Counted from the first letter of the stretch, positions 43,814 through 57,500 are shown. The stretch: DNA of 64,000 nt from Bog-756 sp963756515 (GCA_963756515.1 CAVWNV010000013.1:248001-312000), one strand, 5' to 3'. Notes: generated by a model from the sequence alone, not told the origin. A program made the numbers and translations.

Positions 43814-45729
43814 CGTCTCACCTCCGCCTGCCTGTCGGTCGGCCCGTTGCGGGCCTGCGGCGTGTGCAGGCGCTCGAATACCGATGCACCCACGTCAGCC
43901 GGTAACCACGATAGGCCCACGAGCTCCTCGCGGGATAGGTCCCGCAGGGCGGCCAGGCCCCCGAACTGCTCCATCAGGCGCTCGCGGCGCTTGGGGCCGA
44001 GACCGTCGACGCCGTCGAGGACCCCCATGGTCATGCGTTTGCCCCGGAGCGTGCGGTGATACGAGATGGCGAAGCGGTGGGCCTCGTCGCGGAGACGCTG
44101 GAGCAGGTACAACCCGTCGGACTGGCGGGGCAGGCGGATGGGCTCGGAGCGGCCGGGCCGGTAGATCTCCTCGAAGCTCTTGGCCAGGGAGGCGATGGGA
44201 ATCCGTCCGCTCAGCCCCAACTGCTCCAGCACCCGTACGCCCACTCCGAGCTGCCCCAGTCCGCCGTCGAGCAGGAGCAGCTGCGGAGGGTAGGCGAACC
44301 GGCGCTTGGCCACTGGCTCCCCGTCCGGGCCTTGGGCCTGGCGGCCCGACTCGTCGGCGAGGAGGGACGTGAGCCGACGGGTGAGGACCTCCTCCATGGC
44401 CGCGTAGTCGTCGTTTCCCGGCACCGTCGCCACCCGGAAATGCCGGTACTCGCTCTTTTTCGGCAGTCCGTCCTCGAACACCACCATCGACCCCACGTAG
44501 TCGGTGCCCTGCAGGTGGCTCATGTCGTAGCACTCGATGCGGAGTGGAGCCTCGGGGAGCTCCAGCTCCTTCTGCAACGATTCGAGGGCCCGGGCCCGGC
44601 TGTTGTGGTCCGACGTCCGCTGGAGCCGGTGTCGGACGAAGGACTCCCGGGCGTTCTGCTCGACGGTCTGGAGCAGGGCTCGCTTGGATCCCCGTAAGGG
44701 GACCCGGACCGCCACCGGCCCACCGCGCCGCTCGACCAGGTACTCGGTCACCGCCCCGATGGCGTCGGGAATGGTCGGGACCAACACCTGGCGCGGGACC
44801 CCGGACGCGGCGTCAGCGTAGACATCGACCAGGATCCGCTCCATGAGCTGTCCCTGGGTGAGGTCCTCGACCTTGTCCACGAACAGGGCCAGGCGCCCCA
44901 CCACCTTTCCCGACCGTACGTGGAAGACCTGGACGGCCGCCTCCAGCTCGTCCTGGGCCAGGCCGATGACGTCGAGGTCCTCTCGGCTGCCCATCTCCAT
45001 CTGGCGGACCGCGTCGGCGGCCCGCACCGCCTCGAGTTTGTCGCGGAGTGTCGAGGCCCGTTCGAACTCGAGTTCCCGAGAGGCCTCGAGCATGGCCTGC
45101 TCGAGGCCCCGCTCCAGTGGTCCGGTGTCCCCGCCCAGGAAGGAGACGAGATCGGCCACCAACCGGTCGTACTCGTCCTTGTCGATCGCTCCCACACACG
45201 GACCCGAACATCGTTCGATGTGGTACAGGAGGCACGGGCGACCGAGCCGTTGGTGGCGCCGCAGTTTGTTGTCCGAGCAGGTCCGCACGGGAAACGAACG
45301 CAACAGGAGGTCGAGTGTCTCGCGGATCGCCCCCACGTTCGGGTACGGCCCGAAGTACCGGACACCGGTCCGCTTGCGCCCCCGGACCACGGCCGGACGC
45401 GGCCATTCTTCGTTGACGGTCACGGCCAGCCACGGATAGCTCTTGTCGTCCTTCAGCCGAACGTTGTACCGGGGCTGGAACTGTTTGATGAGGTTGTGCT
45501 CGAGCAGCAGGGCCTCGGACTCCGAGTCGACCACCATCCACTCGACGTGGTCGGCCTGATCGACCATCTGGGCCGTGCGGGGGGCGAGACCGGCCGGATC
45601 CTGAAAGTACGAGTGGAGGCGCTGCCGCAGGGATTTGGCCTTGCCCACGTAGAGCACCCGGCCGTTCCGGTCGATGAATTGGTACGAGCCGGGGGCGTCG
45701 GGGATCGTGCCGGCAGGGGGTCGGGTCAC
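43810..45729 (-). CDS. uvrC: Excinuclease ABC subunit C
   Basis: A 639-residue nuclease. The GIY-YIG domain (PGSYQFIDRNGRVLYVGKAKSLRQRL) makes the 3' incision. The UvrB-binding UVR motif (LEFERASTLRDKLEAV) is mid-protein. The RNase H-like domain (IECYDMSHLQG) makes the 5' incision, and helix-hairpin-helix motifs end the protein (LDGVDGLGPKRRERLM). A Cys cluster (CSDNK, CLLYHIERCSGPC) can hold an Fe-S or zinc site. GTG 45729 has GGAGG just upstream. Confidence 0.95.
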   Translation of the reverse strand: MTRPPAGTIPDAPGSYQFIDRNGRVLYVGKAKSLRQRLHSYFQDPAGLAPRTAQMVDQADHVEWMVVDSESEALLLEHNLIKQFQPRYNVRLKDDKSYPWLAVTVNEEWPRPAVVRGRKRTGVRYFGPYPNVGAIRETLDLLLRSFPVRTCSDNKLRRHQRLGRPCLLYHIERCSGPCVGAIDKDEYDRLVADLVSFLGGDTGPLERGLEQAMLEASRELEFERASTLRDKLEAVRAADAVRQMEMGSREDLDVIGLAQDELEAAVQVFHVRSGKVVGRLALFVDKVEDLTQGQLMERILVDVYADAASGVPRQVLVPTIPDAIGAVTEYLVERRGGPVAVRVPLRGSKRALLQTVEQNARESFVRHRLQRTSDHNSRARALESLQKELELPEAPLRIECYDMSHLQGTDYVGSMVVFEDGLPKKSEYRHFRVATVPGNDDYAAMEEVLTRRLTSLLADESGRQAQGPDGEPVAKRRFAYPPQLLLLDGGLGQLGVGVRVLEQLGLSGRIPIASLAKSFEEIYRPGRSEPIRLPRQSDGLYLLQRLRDEAHRFAISYHRTLRGKRMTMGVLDGVDGLGPKRRERLMEQFGGLAALRDLSREELVGLSWLPADVGASVFERLHTPQARNGPTDRQAEVRR

Positions 45730-45764
45730 CACCCCTCCAGTGTGCCGTGCCCGGTGCGGTGCCC

Positions 45765-45775
45765 ATGCACTGCAT
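45765..45775. promoter_or_regulatory. 11-bp palindrome between uvrC and nadA
   Basis: ATGCA-C-TGCAT in the divergent promoter region, 20 bases before the nadA -10. A possible operator; the regulator is unknown. Confidence 0.3.
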
Positions 45776-45794
45776 CGTGAGGGCGGTCCCGGCC

Positions 45795-45800
45795 TAGAAT
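45795..45800 (+). promoter_or_regulatory. -10 box of nadA
   Basis: TAGAAT, 125 bases before the nadA ATG. It implies a leader of about 118 bases, in contrast to the many leaderless genes here. Confidence 0.55.
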
Positions 45801-45806
45801 GACTCC

Positions 45807-45925
45807 ACGCCGGCCTGGTTTCCGGCGACATCTACCGCTCCGGGGCCGACAACCCCGCGGATGGGCGACCAGGCTGTCCCCGCCGGCCACCACCGGAGCG
45901 CCTCCACAAGGGGGTCATACCCAAC
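45807..45925 (+). ncRNA. Candidate structured leader RNA of nadA
   Basis: Between the predicted transcript start and nadA, GCCTGGT (45813-45819) can pair with ACCAGGC (45868-45874), and CGCTCCGG (45836-45843) with CCGGAGCG (45893-45900). These pairings cross, forming a pseudoknot. GCCGGC (45809-45814) can instead pair with 45882-45887. The AAGGGGG ribosome site partly sits in a small hairpin, GGGT-CAT-ACCC (45912-45922). A riboswitch or attenuator sensing NAD-related metabolites is possible. I cannot match it to a named class. Confidence 0.4.
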
Positions 45926-47041
45926 ATGCTCCGGCTACAGACGGCACTTCCCGACCGTTACACAACAGCGGAACCGGCGGAACTGGCCGCCTGGATCGAA
46001 CAGGCCAAGGCCGAGCTGGGACCCCGATTGATGGTCCTGGGCCACCACTACCAACGGGACGAGGTGATGGCGTGGGCCGACGCACGGGGTGACTCCTTCG
46101 GGCTTTCACGCATCGCCGCCGACCAGAGCGAAGCGGAATTCGTGGTGTTCTGCGGCGTCCACTTCATGGCGGAGTCGGCGGACATCCTGACCGGGGACCA
46201 TCAACAGGTCATCCTCCCCGACCTCAATGCCGGGTGCTCCATGGCCGACATGGCCGACATCGACTCGGTCGAGGAGGCCTGGGAGGCCCTGGGGGCGGTG
46301 ACCGATGTCACCCGGGTGATCCCGGTCACGTACATGAACTCCTCCGCCTCCCTCAAGGCCTTCGTGGGCCGTCACGGAGGGGTGGTGTGCACATCGTCGA
46401 ACGCCCGCGCCGTACTGACCTGGGCCCTCGGGGCCGACGACGTCGGCGAGAGCCGAGGCGACCAGGTCCTGTTCTTCCCCGACCAGCATCTGGGCCGCAA
46501 CACCGGGTTCGAGCTGGGCTACACGGCCGCCGACATGGCGGTGTGGAACCCGAGACTGGAACGGGGCGGGCTGGACGATGCCACGCTCAAGACGGCGACC
46601 CTGTTGCTGTGGAAGGGGCACTGCTCGGTCCATCAGCGGTTCACCACCGGTCAGATCGACTCCTTCCGGGCCGAGCACCCCGGCGGCATCGTGGTGGTCC
46701 ATCCCGAGTGCGCCCATGACGTGGTCGAGGCGGCCGATCTGGTGGGGTCGACGGACTTCATCATCCGGGCGGTGGACGAGGCGCCGGCCGGATCGGTGCT
46801 CGGGGTGGGGACCGAGATCCATCTGGTCAAGAGGCTCGATGACGAGACGCCGGACAAGACGGTGGTCTCGCTCGACCCACTCGTATGTCCCTGCTCGACC
46901 ATGTTCCGCATCGACGCCGCCCATCTGGCCTGGGTGCTGGAGGGTCTGGTGGATGGAGAGGTCCGCAACCGGATCACCGTGGACGAGGACACCGCTGCCT
47001 GGGCCCGGGTGGCCCTCGAGAGGATGTTGGCCACCACGTAG
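45926..47041 (+). CDS. nadA: Quinolinate synthase
   Basis: A 371-residue [4Fe-4S] enzyme condensing iminoaspartate with dihydroxyacetone phosphate to quinolinate. Landmarks are LGHHYQRDEV, the three cluster Cys in NAGCSMAD, HPECAHDV and VCPCSTM, and VTYMNSSASLKAF. Length fits the long NadA type. nadB and nadC, often adjacent, are not in the window. The start follows a long leader. Confidence 0.95.
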   Translation: MLRLQTALPDRYTTAEPAELAAWIEQAKAELGPRLMVLGHHYQRDEVMAWADARGDSFGLSRIAADQSEAEFVVFCGVHFMAESADILTGDHQQVILPDLNAGCSMADMADIDSVEEAWEALGAVTDVTRVIPVTYMNSSASLKAFVGRHGGVVCTSSNARAVLTWALGADDVGESRGDQVLFFPDQHLGRNTGFELGYTAADMAVWNPRLERGGLDDATLKTATLLLWKGHCSVHQRFTTGQIDSFRAEHPGGIVVVHPECAHDVVEAADLVGSTDFIIRAVDEAPAGSVLGVGTEIHLVKRLDDETPDKTVVSLDPLVCPCSTMFRIDAAHLAWVLEGLVDGEVRNRITVDEDTAAWARVALERMLATT

Positions 47042-47106
47042 AGACGGAAGGCAGGTCCGAAGGAAACTGCCGTCCGCGTCCCGGCTCTACTCAGTCCCTG
47101 CCCGGC

Positions 47107-48558
47107 TCACTCCCGGTCGGTGAACAGTCTCGGTCCGGGGTCGGTGGGGGGAGGGGCGGTGCCCTTGGTGGTCGATCGCCGTCTGGGTTTCCGCGTGGGC
47201 TTCTTCGGGGTGTCAGGGGCCACGAACTCCCACTGTCCGGGTCCTCCCATGAGACGGAACCCCTGGTGGGTCTTGAGCCGGTGGTGGTGCCTACACAGGC
47301 GGGCCAGGTTGTCCATGGAGACGGTGCCCCCCTGGGCGTAGTCCACCTGCCAGTGGTCGAACTCCAATCCCTTGGTCACGTCACAGCCCGGCACCACACA
47401 GGTCCGGTCCCGTTCCAGCAGGGCCAGGGCCAACGGGAGGGGGATGTTGCGTCCCATCCGGCTGATGGTGGTCACGTCCACCCCGTTGGTGACGACCAGG
47501 TGGCACAGGGCCCGGCCCATGGTGGCGATGGCCTCGTCCACCGGGATCGGGCCCAGACCCTCGATCTCACACACCTCACCGGGTCGGGTGTGACCCCGGC
47601 GCAGGGCCGACAGGTCGGTGCGGACGATGATCTGGGTGCCCGGGCCCCGGCCCCGGGAGCCGGTGCCGGAGCCGGTGCCAGGCGTGCCGGTGTCAGTTCC
47701 AGAATCAGCGTCGGCGGTGGAATCACCCGAACCGGAACCGTCATCGACACCGGAGTCGCTTCCGGTCTTGTTTCGGGTCCGGTTCCGCCCGGGTGGGCCG
47801 AGGATCCCCCGTCCGGTGACCAGGGCCACCAGGGCGTCGGCCCGGTAGGCGTCGGGGGACTCGTACTCCCCGGACCCGGTGGCGGCCCGGAAGATGCGGT
47901 CGACCTGGGTGTCCAGGGCGGCCACCAGTTCGGCTCCGGTCACCGGGGCCAGGACGGCCTCGAGCCGGAGGGCCCCCTCACCGTCGGTGTAGGTCCGGCA
48001 CCGCCGGTTCTGGTGCAGCTGGTGGTGGTGGCGGGCCTGCTCGGCCGGTGAGCGTCCCTCCGACGTGGCCCGCAGGCACTTCTTCTTCAGGGTGGGCATG
48101 GTGTCGGTGGCAGCCCCTTCCACCAGGTCGCCCTCGGCGGCGGGGTTGACCCGGACGGCATCGGACACCAGGGTGGCCCTCCTCGGGGTCAGCTTCCCCT
48201 CCCGCAGGGCCCCGTCCACCCCGGGCTGGTCGGACAGGGCCTCTCCCAGCTTCAACAGGGAGATGGCGTCCCCCACCGAGTCCCCGGTGGTGGCGGCCAG
48301 CCATTCGGCCGGGGTCCGGTGACCGGTGGCCACATTGGGATGGCACCGGGCGGCCCGGGTGGCGGCCAGGGTCTCCCCGGCCGAACACAGCCGCTTCCCG
48401 TGGGCGAACACCCTGACCAGGGCGGCGGCGTCTTCCCCCGAGTACCGCTCCGGCTCGAAGGACGAGACGAACGAGGCCAACGTCTCGACGGCGGACTCCA
48501 ACGCCTGGGCCGAGGCGGTCTCCGTGGCGGTGGTCACGGTGGCGGTGGTCGGGGCCAT
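47107..48558 (-). CDS. DUF222 / HNH endonuclease-domain protein
   Basis: A 483-residue protein of the actinobacterial 13E12-repeat/DUF222 type. The N-terminal helical DUF222 domain (about 15-250) is followed by a low-complexity Gly/Ser/Asp/Thr linker (about 262-300), then an HNH nuclease domain with CVVPGC, the metal motif EFDHW and CRHHHRLKTHQGF. The tail is basic. These genes are multicopy in many actinobacteria and may be mobile; function is unproven. It lies between nadA and uvrA with its own start, ATG 48558. Confidence 0.88.
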   Translation of the reverse strand: MAPTTATVTTATETASAQALESAVETLASFVSSFEPERYSGEDAAALVRVFAHGKRLCSAGETLAATRAARCHPNVATGHRTPAEWLAATTGDSVGDAISLLKLGEALSDQPGVDGALREGKLTPRRATLVSDAVRVNPAAEGDLVEGAATDTMPTLKKKCLRATSEGRSPAEQARHHHQLHQNRRCRTYTDGEGALRLEAVLAPVTGAELVAALDTQVDRIFRAATGSGEYESPDAYRADALVALVTGRGILGPPGRNRTRNKTGSDSGVDDGSGSGDSTADADSGTDTGTPGTGSGTGSRGRGPGTQIIVRTDLSALRRGHTRPGEVCEIEGLGPIPVDEAIATMGRALCHLVVTNGVDVTTISRMGRNIPLPLALALLERDRTCVVPGCDVTKGLEFDHWQVDYAQGGTVSMDNLARLCRHHHRLKTHQGFRLMGGPGQWEFVAPDTPKKPTRKPRRRSTTKGTAPPPTDPGPRLFTDRE

Positions 48559-48658
48559 GGGGACAGCATCCCAGGAGGGTGTATCAGGCAGAAAAGACCA
48601 GAGGAGACCGGACCGGAGGGGCCGACCCCGGGGGAGGCGGCCGAGTACGGCGACGGGG

Positions 48659-51652
<2,994 letters not shown>

Positions 51653-51658
51653 TGGGTG

Positions 51659-51664
51659 AGGATA
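51659..51664 (-). promoter_or_regulatory. -10 box for leaderless uvrA mRNA
   Basis: TATCCT, then CACCCA, then ATG 51652. Confidence 0.6.
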
Positions 51665-51690
51665 CCGGTGTGGGGAGGTGGTCCCGCCCG

Positions 51691-53820
51691 TCAGGCTTCG
51701 ACCGGGGCCTCGACGTCGGCGCTGTCCCCGCTGAGCACCGGCGAACCGTCCACCGGGTCGCGGACCAGGAGGGAACGGAGCTCGGCGATCTCGTCTCTCA
51801 GGAGGGCGGCCTCCTCGAACCGGAGCTCCTCGGCGGCCCGGTTCATCTCGGCTTCGAGCCGGTGGATCAGGCTGGACAGCTCGTCGGCGTCGGGCCCCAG
51901 TGCCTGGGCCATCTCGGCGGCGACGGCCCGCGGGTCCACACCGCCGGGACGTCCCTTCCGGCTCCGGCCCCCTGACGTTCGCTCGTTGGCCCCCGAGGTG
52001 ATGGCAGCCGAGCCCGCGCCGTCGCCCCTCACCCGCTCGAGGATGTCGGTGACGGACTTGGAGATGGTGCGCGGGTCGATCCCGTGGGCCTCGTTGTAGG
52101 CGATCTGCCGGGCCCGGCGGCGCTGGGTCTCCCCGATGGCCGCGGTCATGGAGTTGGTGATGGTGTCGGCATACATGACCACCCGGCCGTTGACGTTGCG
52201 GGCGGCCCGACCCATGGTCTGGATCAGGGACGACTCCGACCGGAGGAACCCCTCCTTGTCGGCGTCCAGGATGGCCACCAGGGCCACCTCGGGCAGGTCC
52301 AGACCCTCCCGCAGGAGGTTGATCCCCACCAGGACGTCGAAGGCCCCGAGGCGCAGGTCACGGAGAATCTCGATACGGGCCATGGTGTCCACGTCCGAGT
52401 GGAGGTACTGGACCCGGACCCCCTGCTCGGCCAAGTAGTCGGTGAGGTCCTCGGCCATCTTCTTCGTCAGCGTGGTGACCAGCACACGGTGGCCGTCGGC
52501 CACCGTCCTGTCGATGCGTTCGCGGAGGTCGTCGATCTGACCGGTGGTGGGGCGGATGTCCACCTCCGGATCGACCAGGCCGGTGGGCCTGATCACCTGC
52601 TCCACCACATTGGCGCTGTGTTCGAACTCCCACGGGCCCGGGGTGGCCGAGAGCAGGATGACCTGGCCGGTGCGCTCGACGAACTCCTCGAACCGCAGCG
52701 GGCGGTTGTCGACGGCCGAGGGCAGCCGGAACCCGTGGTCCACGAGGGTCTCCTTGCGGGAGCGGTCCCCGGCATACTGGCCCCGGAGCTGGGGAACGGC
52801 CACGTGGCTCTCGTCCAGGACCACCAGGTAGTCCCGGGGGAAGAAGTCGAGCAGGGTGAACGGCGCCTCCCCCGGGGCCCGGCCGTCGAGGTGGCGGCTG
52901 TAGTTCTCGATGCCACTGCACACCCCGGTCTCGGCCAGCATCTCGAGGTCGTACTCGGTGCGCATCCGGAGGCGCTGGGCCTCGAGCAGCTTCCCCGATC
53001 GGGTCAGCTCGTCCAGCCGGCCGCGGAGCTCGTCCTCGATGCTGATGACGGCTTTGCGCAGCCGCTCGTCCCCGGTGCCGTAGTGGGTGTTGGCGAACAC
53101 CACCAACTCCTCGAGCTCGTCGCCGATCTCGCCGGTCATCACGTCGAAGGGCCGTATCCGCTCCACGGTGTCGCCGAAGAATTCGATCCGCACGGCCTGG
53201 CTCTCGTAGGCGGCGTGGATCTCCACCGTGTCCCCGCGGGCCCGGAACTGTCCCCGGGACAGGGTGGCGTCGTTGCGGGAGTACTGCAGCTCGACCAGCC
53301 GGCGCAGGAGCGACCGCTGGTCGTGGACCTCGCCGGGCCGGAGGGCCACGATGCGGTCGCGGTACTCGTCGGGGGAGCCCAGTCCGTAGATGCAGGAGAC
53401 CGATGCCACCACGATGGTGTCGGGCCGCAGCAGCAGGGACGAGGTGCAGGCGTGGCGGAGGCGGTCGATCTCGTCGTTGATGGACGAGTCCTTCTCGATA
53501 TAGGTGTCCGAGGAGGGCACGTACGCCTCGGGCTGGTAGTAGTCGTAGTAGGAGACGAAGTACTCCACGCGGTTGCGGGGGAAGAACTCCTTGAGCTCGG
53601 CGGCCAGCTGCGCGGCCAGGGACTTGTTGGGCTCGATGATCAGCGTGGGCCGCTGGACCGCTTCGATGGTCCAGGCGATGGTGGCCGTCTTGCCCGAGCC
53701 GGTGATGCCCAGCAGTGTCTGGTAGCGGTCGCCGCGACCCAACCCTTCGACGAGGCCGGCGATGGCCTGGGGCTGGTCGCCGGCGGGACGGAACGGTGAG
53801 ACCACCTCGAAGCCGGGCAC
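51691..53820 (-). CDS. uvrB: Excinuclease ABC subunit B
   Basis: A 709-residue helicase-like DNA repair protein. Walker A is GITGSGKT, the beta-hairpin YYDYYQPEAYVP clamps DNA, the DEAD-like box is LDESH, and motif VI is QTMGRAARN. The C-terminal UVR domain (LEAEMNRAAEELRFEEAALLRDEI) binds UvrC. About 35 extra residues follow it. GTG 53820 has TACCAT seven bases upstream and no Shine-Dalgarno. Confidence 0.97.
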   Translation of the reverse strand: MPGFEVVSPFRPAGDQPQAIAGLVEGLGRGDRYQTLLGITGSGKTATIAWTIEAVQRPTLIIEPNKSLAAQLAAELKEFFPRNRVEYFVSYYDYYQPEAYVPSSDTYIEKDSSINDEIDRLRHACTSSLLLRPDTIVVASVSCIYGLGSPDEYRDRIVALRPGEVHDQRSLLRRLVELQYSRNDATLSRGQFRARGDTVEIHAAYESQAVRIEFFGDTVERIRPFDVMTGEIGDELEELVVFANTHYGTGDERLRKAVISIEDELRGRLDELTRSGKLLEAQRLRMRTEYDLEMLAETGVCSGIENYSRHLDGRAPGEAPFTLLDFFPRDYLVVLDESHVAVPQLRGQYAGDRSRKETLVDHGFRLPSAVDNRPLRFEEFVERTGQVILLSATPGPWEFEHSANVVEQVIRPTGLVDPEVDIRPTTGQIDDLRERIDRTVADGHRVLVTTLTKKMAEDLTDYLAEQGVRVQYLHSDVDTMARIEILRDLRLGAFDVLVGINLLREGLDLPEVALVAILDADKEGFLRSESSLIQTMGRAARNVNGRVVMYADTITNSMTAAIGETQRRRARQIAYNEAHGIDPRTISKSVTDILERVRGDGAGSAAITSGANERTSGGRSRKGRPGGVDPRAVAAEMAQALGPDADELSSLIHRLEAEMNRAAEELRFEEAALLRDEIAELRSLLVRDPVDGSPVLSGDSADVEAPVEA

Positions 53821-53827
53821 GCCGTCG

Positions 53828-53833
53828 ATGGTA
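53828..53833 (-). promoter_or_regulatory. -10 box for leaderless uvrB mRNA
   Basis: TACCAT, then seven bases, then GTG 53820. Confidence 0.55.
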
Positions 53834-53859
53834 CCGGGCCGTGTCGGCGCGGAAACCGG

Positions 53860-54489
53860 TCAGGCCGAGGCTTCTCCCGCCGTCCCGTGGTGGTCCATCG
53901 CCACCAACACGTGCCACACCCGGTCGACCTCGTCCCGCAGGTGGGCCTGGTCGCCCGAGTTGTCGACCACCAGGTCGGCGCCGTCCAGGCGGGTCTGACG
54001 ATCGGGTTGGGACTCGATCCGGGCCCGGGCGTCCTCCCCCGACATACCGCGCCGGGTCACCAGACGCTCGAGGGCGAGCTCGGTGGGTGTGTCCACCACC
54101 ACCACCGCGGCCAGGTCCAGTAGCTCGCGGTGGACCGGGCGGAGCAGCGGTATGTCGAGCACCACGATGTCGTCGGTGCCGGCGTGACCGTCGCGCCGGG
54201 CGATCATCTCGGTGCCGATGGCCGGGTGGGTGATGGCATTCAGGTCGGCCAGGGCGTCGGGATGGCCGAAGACCAGCGCGGCCAGCCTGGGTCGGTCGAT
54301 GGCTCCGTCGGCGTCGACGATCTCGGGCCCGAAACGGTCGATCAGCGGTTGGTAGGCCGGCCCACCCGGGGCCACCACCTCGCGGGCGATCAGGTCGGCG
54401 TCCACCAGCTTGGCCCCGTGGCCGACCAGCAACTCGGCCACGGTGGACTTGCCGGCCCCGATGCCGCCGGTGAGCCCCACTGCCAGCAT
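53860..54489 (-). CDS. coaE: Dephospho-CoA kinase
   Basis: A 209-residue P-loop kinase (GGIGAGKST, residues 8-16) with DADLIAREV and DIPLL motifs. It carries out the last step of coenzyme A synthesis. Actinobacterial CoaE often has a C-terminal GrpB-like extension; this one does not. ATG 54489 follows TACTCT by seven bases. Confidence 0.94.
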   Translation of the reverse strand: MLAVGLTGGIGAGKSTVAELLVGHGAKLVDADLIAREVVAPGGPAYQPLIDRFGPEIVDADGAIDRPRLAALVFGHPDALADLNAITHPAIGTEMIARRDGHAGTDDIVVLDIPLLRPVHRELLDLAAVVVVDTPTELALERLVTRRGMSGEDARARIESQPDRQTRLDGADLVVDNSGDQAHLRDEVDRVWHVLVAMDHHGTAGEASA

Positions 54490-54496
54490 GGACGAG

Positions 54497-54502
54497 AGAG
54501 TA
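54497..54502 (-). promoter_or_regulatory. -10 box for leaderless coaE mRNA
   Basis: TACTCT, then CTCGTCC, then ATG 54489. Confidence 0.55.
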
Positions 54503-54564
54503 CCCCGTCGTGATGGACCCCTGGCCAGAATCGATCCCCGCTATCCTGCGGGACCGGCCGACCC

Positions 54565-57500
54565 ATGCGCGTATCCTCCCCTGTCATTCCGCCCGTCGCC
54601 GCCGCGTCCCACGATGCTCACCGACGTCGGCGCCGGCGCCGGAGGCCGGCCCCGGTGGACGTGGCCGTGTGGGCCGGCCTGGCCGTGATCAGCTACCTCC
54701 CGTCGTTCCTCACCCAGCCGGGCAAGATCGCGGCCGACACCAAGCAGTACCTCTACCTCGACCCGGGCCGGCTGATCCAGAGCGCCATCTCGATGTGGGA
54801 CCCCGACGTCGGTGCGGGGACGGTCACCCACCAGAACATCGGCTTCCTCTTCCCCATGGGGCCGTACTACTGGCTCGTCACCGAGGCCCACATCCCCATC
54901 TGGATCGGGCAGCGCTTCTGGATGGGATCGCTGTTCCTGGCGGCCGGGACCGGCGTCTGGTACCTCGGTCGGTTGCTCGGCCTGTCGCGCGCCGGCCAGT
55001 TGGCCGCGGCCCTGGCCTACATGTTGACGCCCTACGTCCTCGACTACATCACCCGTATCTCCGCCATCGTCATGCCGTGGGCCGCCCTGGGGTGGATGCT
55101 GGCCCTCACCGTCCTGGCCGTCAGGCGGGGGGGCTGGCGGTATCCGGCCCTCTTCGCTGTGGTCATCGCCCTGGTCGGAGGGGTGAACGCCACGTCCATC
55201 CTCCTGGTCGGGCTGGCCCCTCTGTTGTGGGTGCTCTACGCGGTGTGGGGGACCGGCGAGGCCGAGTGGCGCGCCGCCGCCGCCGCCGTGGCCCGGATCG
55301 GCGTCCTGGGACTCGGGGTCTCGCTGTGGTGGATGGCCGGGCTGTGGGCCGAAGGCGCCTACGGCATCAACGTGCTCAAGTACACCGAGACACTGCCCAC
55401 GGTGTCGTCCACCTCCCTGTCGTCGGAGGTGCTGCGCGGTCTCGGCTACTGGTACTTCTACGGGCAGGACAAGCTCGGCCCGTGGACGGCGGCGTCGCTC
55501 GGCTACCTCCAGTGGACGTGGCTCATCGCCGTCAGCTTCCTCGTGCCCACGGTCTGCATCACCGCCGGCATGGTGGCCCGATGGCGGTACCGGGTCTTCG
55601 CCATCGCCCTGATCATGGTGGGGGTGGTCCTGGCCGTCGGCACCTACCCCTTCACCGACCCGACCCCGTTCGGTGCGTTGATCAAGGCGGCCGGGTCGGA
55701 CTCCACGGTGGGTCTGGCCCTGCGCTCCACCAACCGGATCGTCCCCCTGGTGCTGTTGGGTCTGGCCCTACTGCTGGGCGCCGGGATCACGGCCGTGGTG
55801 AGCCGGAGGAGGTGGGTGGGACTGGTGCTCCTGGGGCTGTGCACGGCGTTGATCGCCGCCGATCTGCCGCCCCTGTGGACCGGGGGCCTGGTGGCCGGCA
55901 ATCTCGACCGCCCCACGGCCATCCCCGCCTACATCCACCAGGCCGCGGCCTACATGGACGCCCAGGGCCACGACACCCGGGTGTTGCAGCTGCCCGGCCA
56001 GGACTTCGCCTACTACCGGTGGGGCGTGACCTCGGACCCGGTCTGGCCCGGGCTCATGACCCGGCCCTATCTGATCCGGTCCGCCGTTCCCGTGGGCGAG
56101 GCCGGCAGCGTGAACCTCCTCCAGGCCCTGGACGAGTCGATCCAGGACGGCGTGGCCGACCCGTCCACGATCGCTCCCATCGCCGGCCTGCTGAGCGCCG
56201 GCGACCTCCTCTACGAGTCCGACGTCCAGTTCGAGCGGTTCGGCACGGCCCGCCCCCAGCCGTTCTGGCTGATGCTCAACTCACCGGACGCCGGCCTCGG
56301 CACCCCCACCACCTTCGGCACCCCCCGCCTCTACCCCACCATCGAGTACCCCCTGACCGACGAGACCCAACTGGCCATCCCGACCGGCGCCTCGATACCT
56401 CCTCCGGTGGCCGTGTTTCCGGTGCCCGACGCCCGACCCATCACCCGGACGGAATCGCCGTCGGACCCCCTGCTGGTGGCCGGGGACGGTCAGGGTCTGG
56501 TCGAAGCGGCCGCCGCCGGCCTGCTGGCCTCCAATCCGACCATCCTCTACTCGGCCACCTTCGCCCACGATCACGCCGGCCTGTCGGGCCAGCTCGGGCA
56601 CGGCGCCGTCCTGGTGGTCACCGACACCAACCGCAAGCAGCTGTCGACCTGGGGGACGGTCGTCGACAACTACGGCTACGTGGAGCAGGCCAACGAGACC
56701 CCCCTGGTCGACAATCCGGCCGAGGCCTCACTACCGGTGTTCCCCGACGCCGGTAGCGGGACCCAGACGGTGGCCGTGGTGGACGGGGTGGCCTCGGTGC
56801 GGGCCACGGCGTACTCCAATCCCATCACCAACACGGCCGAGAACCAGCCCCTCAACGTGGTCGACGGGAATCCCGACACGGCCTGGACCGAGGGGGCGTT
56901 CAGCCCGGCCACCGACGAGGCCATCCAGATCAAGCTGGACCACCCGGTGACCGCGGACCATATCTCGTTGCTCCAGCCCCAGACCGGCCCCCGCGACCGG
57001 ACGGTCACGAACGTCACCCTGACGTTCGACGGCGGCTCCCCGGTCACCGCCTCGCTGGGGGCGGCCTCCGACGCGGCGCCGGGTCAGGTGGTCTCGTTCC
57101 CCACCCGCACCTTCTCCACCCTGACCGTGACCATCAACGCCACCAGCGCCGGTGTGCGCAAGGACTACCGGAGCCAGAGCGCGGTGGGCTTCGCCGAGGT
57201 CACCATTCCGGGGGTGGCCCCGGCCACGGAGGTGCTCCGGCTCCCCACCGACCTGCTCAGCGCGGCGGGGACGGCCTCGCTGACCCACACGTTGGACATC
57301 CTCGTCAACCGGATCCGCACCCAGGTCACACCGCCGCGTTCGGACCCTGAGGCGTCCATGGCCCGCCAGTTCACACTGCCCACGGCCCGGACCTTCTCGA
57401 TCGGCGGCACCGCCCGTCTCTCCACCCTCGATCCCGACGCCACCGTGGACAGCCTGGTGGGCCGCAGCGCGGCCGGGTCCGGGTCGAGCCGAGCCAGTGG

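Noticed and set aside
54510..56756. 748-codon open frame on the plus strand
   Set aside because: Overlaps aftD in another frame; Arg/Pro/Gly-rich composition without motifs.
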